From Lachnospiraceae bacterium (GTDB lineage: Bacteria; Bacillota; Clostridia; Lachnospirales; Lachnospiraceae), in the NCBI GenBank assembly GCA_900770345.1, contig CAAGKF010000290.1, positions 1 to 35,369 of the forward strand: a DNA stretch of 35,369 nucleotides, given 5' to 3'. The translations under genes and the position numbers were made by a program. Positions 23,648-30,624 of this stretch are shown one piece after another (positions within the stretch are counted from its first letter, which is position 1; each line of letters opens with the position of its first letter). The notes beneath the pieces were generated by a model. The model worked only from the letters and a program-made list of their open reading frames with translations. It did not search any database and was not told where the DNA came from.

Positions 23648-23713
23648 TTGTAAATGAATTTTGTATTGCATTATCTTAATAAAACTCTTATTATCAAAAC
23701 GGAGGAAATAATT

Positions 23714-24631
23714 ATGAACTGGCAGCATTTAATGTATTTTAAAAAAGTTGCTGAATGCGGAATATTAACAAAAGCGGCAGATGAACTGTTTTTAACACCT
23801 TCCGCCTTAAGCAGAGCAATTGCATGTCTGGAGGATGAGATCGGAATTGTTTTATTTGATAAACGCGGACGCAATATTGTTTTGAATCGATACGGACGGT
23901 TATTTTACGATTATGTAAAAAGAGCTACATTAGAAATTGACAATGGACTTAATCTCATTCAGGAGCTTGCTGATGTGATGCGCGGAAGTGTTCGGGTCAG
24001 CAGTATCTTTTCTGTAGGAACAAACTTTATTCCGGAATTTTTGGCAGATTTTTATCAAAAGCCGGAGAATAAGCAGATACGAATCGAATTATCCCAGCGA
24101 ACAACCTCACAAATTCTGGCTGATATTGAAAGCGGAGACCTGGATATTGCATTCTGCGGAGAATTTGACAATCTGAATAAATTTGTCAATATAAACCGCG
24201 AGCCTCTGTATGACGAAAAAATCATGCTGATTGTGCCGGCCAGTCATCCTTTAGGTAAAAAGGATTCTGTGTACTTTGATGACATCAAGGATGAAATTTT
24301 CATCGGTTATAATAACAGTACAGGTATCGTTAAATCAATTTATGAAGCAGTTGCACGAAAAGGTATTACGGATTTCATCTTTAAAACATTTTTAGAATCC
24401 AATGAAGATAATAATACTACGAATCTGGTGAAGAAGGGGCTTGGAATTGCGTTCGTAGTGGACAATCCCAGTATTTATACAGGAGATATTAAGGTTATGG
24501 AGGTAGCAGATCTTAATTTTATCCGAACGATCTATATGGTCTGGAAACGCGATGCCTATTTATCCCCGGCTGTCAATAAATTCCGGGAGGCAGTTCTTTT
24601 TTATAAAAGTCATCACAGAGGTTCTTTCTGA
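23714..24631 (+). CDS. LysR-family transcriptional regulator (flavoenzyme gene)
   Basis: The 305-residue protein has an N-terminal winged helix-turn-helix with GILTKAADELFLTPSALSRA (about residues 16-35) and an effector domain beginning near GSVRVSSIFSVGTNFIPEFL (about 94-113). I chose ATG 23714, preceded by CGGAGGAAA, over an upstream in-frame ATG at 23654 without a ribosome site. It is divergent from the Fe-S reductase gene and is its likely regulator. The coding sequence is more AT-rich than its neighbours, a possible sign of separate origin. Confidence 0.9.
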   Translation: MNWQHLMYFKKVAECGILTKAADELFLTPSALSRAIACLEDEIGIVLFDKRGRNIVLNRYGRLFYDYVKRATLEIDNGLNLIQELADVMRGSVRVSSIFSVGTNFIPEFLADFYQKPENKQIRIELSQRTTSQILADIESGDLDIAFCGEFDNLNKFVNINREPLYDEKIMLIVPASHPLGKKDSVYFDDIKDEIFIGYNNSTGIVKSIYEAVARKGITDFIFKTFLESNEDNNTTNLVKKGLGIAFVVDNPSIYTGDIKVMEVADLNFIRTIYMVWKRDAYLSPAVNKFREAVLFYKSHHRGSF

Positions 24632-24639
24632 CGTTATAT

Positions 24640-24823
24640 GGAAAATGCAGTGGCACAAGCAGCACCGCGGATGTATGTTCCAAACTGAGGTATCCGGCCT
24701 TGCCATCCCGCATTCCCCGCTGTATAATGAAAACAGGTCAATGGCGATGGATTTCAGCAGGATAAAGATGTGCAGAAGCAGTATCTTGATTTCATTCGCG
24801 CCTGTCTGAAGGATAAAAAGTAG
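24640..24823 (+). pseudogene. Possible decayed 3' end of an unknown gene
   Basis: The 205-base gap between two lysR genes is neither AT-rich nor promoter-like. One frame reads GCMFQTEVSGLAIPHSPLYN and stays open to 24809. A second reads FQQDKDVQKQYLDFIRACLK and ends at the TAG at 24821, in the style of a natural C-terminus. The two frames overlap without a good start codon, as expected after a frameshift in a dead gene. I cannot name the family. The last bases (GGGGAGGA, 24823-24830) are the ribosome site of the next gene. Confidence 0.3.
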
Positions 24824-24836
24824 GGGAGGAAGCCGC

Positions 24837-26030
24837 ATGAACGAACGCCAGCTGCGCTATGTAAAAACCATAGCACAAGAAGGGAGCATCAAAGGGGCTT
24901 CTTTTCTTTTGGGCAAAAATCCTTCTACTCTGACAAGAGGACTGAAGAGTCTGGAGGAAGAACTGGAGACGGTGATCTTTAAACGGACCAGAGACGGTCT
25001 GACTCTTACCGGTGAGGGAATACGGATGAATGAGTGGGTCGGGGAGATCCTTTCGCGGTTTGAGGAGCTGGAGGAGTGGACGGGCGTTTCCGGACATCTG
25101 TGGACGGAGAACGAAATGATCTATCTCCTCACCATTGAGGAACAGGGAAATATTTCCCGGGCGGCGCAGGAACTGTATGTAGCGCAGCCATCCCTGAGCC
25201 AGGCAGTGATGGAACTGGAAGAAGATCTGGGCAGTGAAATTTTCAGGAGGACCAAAGGCGGGGTGCAGGCAACGGTCTTTGGAGAAGGACTCCTGAAACG
25301 GCTGAGAAATATAAAAGAGCTGTACCATCAGATGAAAGAGGAGCTGGAGGAGTTCCGTCAGATGCGGAGAGGGATCATCACCATCGGAATTCCCATGAAT
25401 CTGGGAACTTATCTCCTTCCGCTGGTTCTTCCGGCGTTTTCGGAACAATATCCGGGAATCCAGATACGCATACGTGAAAACAATTCCGGAGAGCTGGAAC
25501 GTCTGATGCTGGCCGGAAGGATTGATTTCTGTATTATGCATTTCCATGAGGAGAAGCCTCAGGTTCAGTATCAGCTGTTTCAGGATGATCCCTTCTGCCT
25601 GGTTGTGCCCTCCAGAGCAAAATGGAAGCCGGTGCTTCCGAAAGACCGGACACTTCTTGGGGAAAATATCCGGTGCCTTGAAAATATTCCCTTTGTTATG
25701 GTGGCCAGCAGACAGAAGCTGCGTCTGGTGGTGGATCAGATCCTGGAAAATGCGGGAGTGATTCCCAGGATTCACTGTACTACGAAAAGCATGGAAACGG
25801 CAAAACGTCTGGTGGCAGCCGGTATGGGCGTGACCTTTCTTCCAAGATCCTATCTGAATCTCTATTCCGGCACGGAAGGGCTGGAAAGCTATCCGGTGGA
25901 TGAAAGTCTGGGGGCTTCCTGGAAACTGGCGGTAGCGTATCCTGCCGAGGGAAAGCTTTCCAGGGCTTCCATGGAATTTTTGCGGATGCTGGAGCAGGAG
26001 CTTTCCGGGCAGGAAAACTGTCCGCAGTGA
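24837..26030 (+). CDS. LysR-type regulator with tandem HTH domains
   Basis: At 397 residues this is about 90 longer than a normal LysR protein, and the extra length is a second DNA-binding domain. The first winged HTH spans about residues 4-61 (EGSIKGASFLLGKNPSTLTR, then FKRTRDGLTLTGEG). The second spans about 94-151 (QGNISRAAQELYVAQPSLSQ, then FRRTKGGVQATVFGEG). The copies align at an offset of about 88 residues but are clearly diverged. A linker helix (about 152-178) and a full effector domain (from RRGIITIGIPMNLGTYLLPL) follow. GGGGAGGA precedes ATG 24837. It is convergent with the next lysR gene and has no obvious adjacent target operon on its own strand. Confidence 0.9.
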   Translation: MNERQLRYVKTIAQEGSIKGASFLLGKNPSTLTRGLKSLEEELETVIFKRTRDGLTLTGEGIRMNEWVGEILSRFEELEEWTGVSGHLWTENEMIYLLTIEEQGNISRAAQELYVAQPSLSQAVMELEEDLGSEIFRRTKGGVQATVFGEGLLKRLRNIKELYHQMKEELEEFRQMRRGIITIGIPMNLGTYLLPLVLPAFSEQYPGIQIRIRENNSGELERLMLAGRIDFCIMHFHEEKPQVQYQLFQDDPFCLVVPSRAKWKPVLPKDRTLLGENIRCLENIPFVMVASRQKLRLVVDQILENAGVIPRIHCTTKSMETAKRLVAAGMGVTFLPRSYLNLYSGTEGLESYPVDESLGASWKLAVAYPAEGKLSRASMEFLRMLEQELSGQENCPQ

Positions 26031-26056
26031 GAAACAGAGAGAGCTTTCATCCCCGT

Positions 26057-26076
26057 TAGCGGCGGCGCTATTTTTT
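26057..26076 (+). terminator. Weak terminator after the tandem-HTH regulator
   Basis: TAGCG (26057-26061), the loop GCGG and CGCTA (26066-26070) form a short stem followed by six T. The stem is only 5 bp, so efficiency is doubtful. It overlaps the stop codon of the convergent lysR gene. Confidence 0.35.
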
Positions 26077-26916
26077 CAGTTCCTCCAGAAACAGCTTGAC
26101 TTGGGGAAGCTCATCGTAAGGTTTTTTGTACAGTACATAAGTTTTTCTCACAAAAGGCCTGCCGTCGTCCAACGTAAGCTCCTGCGTATAGCCGTCGAAA
26201 TTTTCCAGACAGATCCTGGGCAGAATGCACCAGCCCAGGCCGTAGCGTGCCATTTCCACGCAGGTGTCGATATTATCGATCCAGAATTTGGGACGGAGAT
26301 CGGAAAGACCGTTTGCGTTGAGCCAGGACTGAATCTTTCCGCTGAGGACACTGTCCGTATGGCGCCCGATGTAGGGATAGGAATTCAGCGGCTTCAGCCG
26401 GTTCTCGCTGCTGCATACCAGACACATGGGTTCCGAAGACAGAAGCTGTGTTTCTCCATCCCAGGAATATTCGCCGCGGACAATGGCGATAGAAATTTCT
26501 CCTTTTTGAAGCAACCGGAACAGGTTGCGGCTCTGGCCGGTGATGATCTGTACATCTACCAGCGGGTACTGTTCCGTATATCGTTTTAAGATAGCAGGCA
26601 GCCGGTAGTGGGAAAAATTCAAAGAGGTGCCCAGGTTCAGAGTGCCGCAGATCTGTTCCTGGCTTGCGGCGGCCTGCTCCTTTAAGAGTCTGCTGTTTTT
26701 TAAAATCGAGGCGGCGTAAGGCACGATCGTCTCCCCTACAGGCGTGAAGATCACGCCTTTTTTTGATCTCAGAAGAAGCTGGCACTGCAGCTCCTCCTCC
26801 ATTCTCTGAATCCGTTTTGTAATCGCTGGCTGCGTAATAAACAGCTTTTGTGACACCTTTGTGATATTCTTCAGTTCATACAATTCCAACAGCAGTTCAC
26901 AATCCTTCTCATCCAT
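26068..26916 (-). CDS. LysR-family regulator of the Ybh-like operon
   Basis: The 282-residue protein has an N-terminal winged helix-turn-helix (KNITKVSQKLFITQPAITKR, about residues 16-35) and an effector domain starting at GTLNLGTSLNFSHYRLPAIL. I chose ATG 26916, preceded by GAGG at a suitable distance; the frame is open further upstream to 26991 but that extra stretch lacks LysR features. It is divergent from the PrpF-permease-lactonase-hydratase-PrpD operon. The arrangement parallels E. coli ybhD, a lysR gene divergent from ybhHIJ, and supports control of that operon in response to a carboxylate. Confidence 0.9.
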   Translation of the reverse strand: MDEKDCELLLELYELKNITKVSQKLFITQPAITKRIQRMEEELQCQLLLRSKKGVIFTPVGETIVPYAASILKNSRLLKEQAAASQEQICGTLNLGTSLNFSHYRLPAILKRYTEQYPLVDVQIITGQSRNLFRLLQKGEISIAIVRGEYSWDGETQLLSSEPMCLVCSSENRLKPLNSYPYIGRHTDSVLSGKIQSWLNANGLSDLRPKFWIDNIDTCVEMARYGLGWCILPRICLENFDGYTQELTLDDGRPFVRKTYVLYKKPYDELPQVKLFLEELKK

Positions 26917-27027
26917 AAAAAACCTCATTCTCTTAGTGTTGCTTGGGGCCGAAACCAGGGCGCGCAGAAACTCCCTCCGTGCCATATCCATTCCATTCGT
27001 TTATGAATATCAATAAAATTATACCAT

Positions 27028-27056
27028 TTTACTTTATGGATTACAACGTTTATAGT
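27028..27056 (+). promoter_or_regulatory. Promoter of the Ybh-like operon
   Basis: TTTACT (27028-27033), a 17-base spacer and TATAGT (27051-27056). The TTTACT and an AGTAAA overlapping the -10 form a 6-bp dyad 20 bases apart, which could be part of the regulator's binding site. The leader to ATG 27101 is about 40 bases and ends in GAAGGGAG. Confidence 0.5.
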
Positions 27057-27100
27057 AAAGATAACAACAAAACAACCAAAAAAAGAAGGGAGAAACAAAA

Positions 27101-28225
27101 ATGTATATGCAAAAATACCCATGTGTTTACATGAGAGGCGGCACCAGCAAGGCAGTTTTTTTTCATGAGAAGGATCTTCCGAAGGATAAGAGCCTTTGGG
27201 ATGAGATTTTCATGAAGGTAATGGGGACACCGGATGTCAAGCAGATCGACGGAATGGGAGGAACCGTATCCTCCACCAGCAAGATTGCAATTATTTCTCC
27301 TTCTGACAGAGAAGATGTGGATGTAAATTATACCTTCCGTCAGGTTGATATTGTGATTCCGAGAGTGGACGGAAGTGCCAACTGCGGCAATATCTCTTCC
27401 GCTGTAGGTCCCTTTGCCATTGATGAAGGCCTGGTGCCGGCATTGGAGCCGATTACGGTTGTGAGAGTGCTGAACACCAATACAAACAAGATCATCGAGG
27501 AACATGTGCGTGTGAAGGACGGAAAAGCCATGGTTCACGGCGACGAGGTGATTAAGGGCGTTCCGGGAACGGGATCACGCATCGATATGTATTTTGAGGA
27601 TCCGGCAGGCTCCAAGACAGGAAAGCTGTTCCCCACAGGAAAAAAGAGAGAGATCCTGGATGTTCCGGGCTACGGCGAAATCGAGGTGACGATCCTCGAC
27701 TGCTCCAATCCCATGGTATTTATGAGAGCAAAGGATCTGGGAATCAAGGGAACAGAACTGGTGGAGCTGAACAACAACAAAGATGTGATGGAGCATATCG
27801 AGCGTATCCGCTGTCTCGCAGCTCTGAAATGCGGATTTGTGGAGAAATGGGAGGACGCAAGAACAAAATCTACATCAGCGCCGAAGGTATCCATTATCTC
27901 AGAACCTCAGGACTACATTGATATGGATAAAAATGAAGTGAAGGCGGAGAACATGGACATCTGCTGCCGTGCCGTTTCTGTAGGACTGCTTCACAAGGCA
28001 TATCCCATGACTGTAGCAGTGGGAACCGGCGCCGCGGCAAGAATTCCCGGAACTATTGTCAACGAGATTGCCAGGCCGGCTGCGGATCAGGATATCATCA
28101 AGATCGGACATTCCAGCGGCGTCACCGAGGTGGATGTAAAAATGGATGGCGAGAAGGTATTGAAGGGCGGAGTCACCAGAACGGCCAGAAGGATTATGGA
28201 CGGCTGGGTGTATGTGAGAGATTAA
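27101..28225 (+). CDS. PrpF-family isomerase (YbhH-like)
   Basis: The 374-residue protein has the diaminopimelate-epimerase-like fold of the PrpF family. Visible signatures are YMRGGTSKAVFFHEKDLP (about residues 10-27), GMGGTVSSTSKIAII with Lys61, and GSANCGNISSAVGPFA with Cys95. The 34-residue spacing of Lys61 and Cys95 matches what I recall for the Lys73/Cys107 pair of Shewanella PrpF. PrpF isomerises methylaconitate; relatives act on 4-oxalomesaconate (GalD) or aconitate. A C-terminal TARRIMDGWVYVR is typical. It is the first gene of the operon that also encodes an aconitase-like hydratase and a PrpD-like protein, so its substrate is probably an unsaturated tri- or dicarboxylate. Confidence 0.92.
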   Translation: MYMQKYPCVYMRGGTSKAVFFHEKDLPKDKSLWDEIFMKVMGTPDVKQIDGMGGTVSSTSKIAIISPSDREDVDVNYTFRQVDIVIPRVDGSANCGNISSAVGPFAIDEGLVPALEPITVVRVLNTNTNKIIEEHVRVKDGKAMVHGDEVIKGVPGTGSRIDMYFEDPAGSKTGKLFPTGKKREILDVPGYGEIEVTILDCSNPMVFMRAKDLGIKGTELVELNNNKDVMEHIERIRCLAALKCGFVEKWEDARTKSTSAPKVSIISEPQDYIDMDKNEVKAENMDICCRAVSVGLLHKAYPMTVAVGTGAAARIPGTIVNEIARPAADQDIIKIGHSSGVTEVDVKMDGEKVLKGGVTRTARRIMDGWVYVRD

Positions 28226-28267
28226 AGCAGACAGGTGGAGGAAGCAAAATAAACGGAGGGATTGGAT

Positions 28268-29533
28268 ATGGGATTACAGATATTGGCCCTGGTATGTCTG
28301 ATCGGTGCGATCGTGCTGGGCTTTGTAAGAAAAATGAATGTGGGAATTGTCAGTCTGGGTCTGGCGCTGGTATTGGGAAAGATCGGCGGTATGTCAAATG
28401 GTGAGATCTACGGCGGTTTTCCTTATAAATTGTTTGCCACTTTGCTGGGAACCATGCTGTTCTTCAGCCTGCTGCAGCAGAACGGAACTTTGGAAAAAAT
28501 CTCGAAAAAGCTGATCGGGCTCTGCGGAAAAAATACGTTTCTTGTACCGGTGATTATTTACCTTGCAAGCTTTGTTTTATCGGCAGCCGGTCCGGGAGCC
28601 ATCAGCGTTCAGTCCGTCATGGTGCTGTTCGCGGTGCCTCTGGCAGTGCAGATGGGCGTGAGTCCCGTACTGATGGGAAGCATGGCAATCCTGGGTGCTG
28701 TAGGAGGAACAGCTTCTCCCATCGCGCTGACAGGCATTATTGTGGAGGGACTGCTCAGTGAGATGAATATCACCGGTATGGGCATGAAAATATTCGCTGG
28801 TGTAACCATCGCGAATTTTGCCTGCGCGCTTGTTACTTATGTTGCTCTGGGCGGATATAAGATTCGCACCGCGGGAAAGGGCGCAGCGGAGAAAAAGGAT
28901 GAGGAGGCAGGCGGTTTCAATCTTCAGCAGAAGCTGAGCTTTGCGGCCCTGCTGGTCATGGTAATCCTGGTGGTAGGCTTTTCCTATGATGTAGGTCTGA
29001 TCTGCTTTACCCTGGCTCTGATTCTTATGCTGGCAAAAGCGGCAGATGAGAAAAAAGCAATCAAAATGATCCCCTGGAATGTGCTGATCCTGATCGCTGG
29101 CGTCAATGTATTGATGAATATTACCCAGAAAATGGGCGGTATTGATCTGCTGTCCTCCATTCTGGCATCCTTTATGTCCGGCAGAACGGCAGCTCCCATC
29201 ATGGGTCTGACAGGAGGCATTATGTCCTGGTTTTCAAGCGCCAACGGAGTGGTATTCCCTACATTGATCCCTGCGGTTCCGGAGATCGCGGAAAATGTGG
29301 GGGGCGCGTCCATTCTTCAGATGGTGGTCGCTATTGTCTGCAGCGCTACTGTAGCGGGCATCAGTCCCCTTTCTACCGGCGGAAGTCTTGTTATGGCAAG
29401 CTATTGTCAGGAGACGGGCTGCGATGATAAGACACAGCAGAAGCTGTTCGGACAGCTGTTCGGATTGTCCGCCGGTGTAGTTGTTATCGTCTTTGTATTG
29501 ACCTTCCTTGGTCTTTTGGGTCTGGTAGGATAG
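28268..29533 (+). CDS. MatC/DASS-like carboxylate permease (YbhI position)
   Basis: This 421-residue polytopic protein of the ion-transporter superfamily has about eleven hydrophobic segments in two inverted halves. Key stretches are AAGPGAISVQSVMVLFAVPL (about residues 105-124), GTASPIALTGIIVEG in the first hairpin loop and ISPLSTGGSLVMASYCQ in the second, the Ser/Thr-rich carboxylate loops of the family. It resembles MatC-type malonate/dicarboxylate carriers and SLC13-like permeases. ATG 28268 has AACGGAGGG 7 bases before it; a TTG at 28262 is in frame but too close. It probably imports the substrate of the operon. Confidence 0.87.
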   Translation: MGLQILALVCLIGAIVLGFVRKMNVGIVSLGLALVLGKIGGMSNGEIYGGFPYKLFATLLGTMLFFSLLQQNGTLEKISKKLIGLCGKNTFLVPVIIYLASFVLSAAGPGAISVQSVMVLFAVPLAVQMGVSPVLMGSMAILGAVGGTASPIALTGIIVEGLLSEMNITGMGMKIFAGVTIANFACALVTYVALGGYKIRTAGKGAAEKKDEEAGGFNLQQKLSFAALLVMVILVVGFSYDVGLICFTLALILMLAKAADEKKAIKMIPWNVLILIAGVNVLMNITQKMGGIDLLSSILASFMSGRTAAPIMGLTGGIMSWFSSANGVVFPTLIPAVPEIAENVGGASILQMVVAIVCSATVAGISPLSTGGSLVMASYCQETGCDDKTQQKLFGQLFGLSAGVVVIVFVLTFLGLLGLVG

Positions 29534-29547
29534 GAGGAAAGAAGAAA

Positions 29548-30597
29548 ATGAAAATGTATGCATATATCGGCTGCCGTACCACGAAGGAACGGAAAGCCAG
29601 AGGAAAAGGGATTCGTGTTTATCAGGTGGAAAACGGACAGTGGGAGCTGGTTCAGCTTCTGGAGGGACAGGTAAATCCTTCCTATCTCTGTCTGGATCAG
29701 GAACAGAAAAATCTGTATTCCATTCACGGGGATTTCAGTGAGGTCAGTTCCTATGCGGTGGCAGAGGACGGCACGCTGACATACAGAAATACGGTTTCCA
29801 CTCACGGAACCAATCCGGTCCATCTCAGCCTGGATAAGACAGGAAAATGGCTGTTTGTAGCAAATCTTCAGACAGGAGGCGTGTCGGTTATACCGGTCAA
29901 TGAGGATGGATCTCTGGGGAAGATCAGGCAGCTGAAATTTATTTCCGGAAACGGCGGTCCCGGCTACATTTCCCATCCTCACCAGACGGCTCAGGACAGA
30001 ACAGGAAAATGGCTTCTGATTCCCTCTCAGGGACGGCTTCAGGGCGTGGGAAAGATCACGGTGTTCCGGATTGATTCACAGCGGGGAGACATCGAAGAGA
30101 CCTTTGCGGTAAAGGGAAGAACGGGAGCGGAGCCTCGCCACTGTGTATTCCATCCAAATAACAGGTTCTGCTACTGTGTCAATGAGAAGGACAGCACGGT
30201 TGCGATGTATTATTTTGAGGAAGAAACGGGAAGGCTGGAGCCGCAGCAGATTGTGACCAGCCTGCCGGAGGATTTTCCGGGAGACGGCTGGGCAAGCGCT
30301 ATCGATATTCAGCCGGAAGGCCGTACACTTTACGTATCCAACAGGAAGCATGACAGCGTTACCGTTTATGCTCTGGATCAGGAGACAGGCCGTATGACCA
30401 TGATCCAGAATGTGAAGACCGGCGGTGAGCAGCCCAGATTTATCACTGTTACTCCCGACGGCAGGCAGCTGCTTGCGGCCAATGAGCTGACGGATACCAT
30501 CAGCTGCTTCGATATAGAGGAAGACGGAAGGTTAAAGGACAGCGGGACAGTGATCCGGGCGGAGAGTCCTGTATGTGCCGTATTCAAAACGAGATAG
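29548..30597 (+). CDS. Seven-bladed beta-propeller lactonase (Pgl/YbhE-like)
   Basis: The 349-residue protein shows the repeating blade pattern of the 6-phosphogluconolactonase YbhE/carboxy-cis,cis-muconate cyclase family: NPSYLCLDQEQKNLYSIH, NPVHLSLDKTGKWLFVANLQ, EPRHCVFHPNNRFCYCVNEK, AIDIQPEGRTLYVSNRKHDS and QPRFITVTPDGRQLLAANEL. No signal peptide, so it is cytosolic. The family opens or closes sugar or muconate lactones. Its place inside a tricarboxylate-type operon suggests a lactone of a hydroxy-tricarboxylic acid rather than 6-phosphogluconolactone. Pgl also lies next to ybhD in E. coli. AGGAGGAAA lies just ahead of the start. Confidence 0.88.
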   Translation: MKMYAYIGCRTTKERKARGKGIRVYQVENGQWELVQLLEGQVNPSYLCLDQEQKNLYSIHGDFSEVSSYAVAEDGTLTYRNTVSTHGTNPVHLSLDKTGKWLFVANLQTGGVSVIPVNEDGSLGKIRQLKFISGNGGPGYISHPHQTAQDRTGKWLLIPSQGRLQGVGKITVFRIDSQRGDIEETFAVKGRTGAEPRHCVFHPNNRFCYCVNEKDSTVAMYYFEEETGRLEPQQIVTSLPEDFPGDGWASAIDIQPEGRTLYVSNRKHDSVTVYALDQETGRMTMIQNVKTGGEQPRFITVTPDGRQLLAANELTDTISCFDIEEDGRLKDSGTVIRAESPVCAVFKTR

Positions 30598-30624
30598 AGA
30601 GAAGAAGAAAGAGAGGAAAATTCT

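Noticed and set aside
24837..25110. The extra N-terminal HTH as a separate gene joined by a sequencing error
   Set aside because: The frame is continuous, there is no ribosome site or suitable start before the second HTH, and the linker is helical and protein-like.
24792..25775. Minus-strand reading frame of 327 codons opposite the tandem-HTH regulator
   Set aside because: The composition is antisense-like and shows no motif, while the plus strand encodes an intact LysR-type protein with a strong ribosome site.
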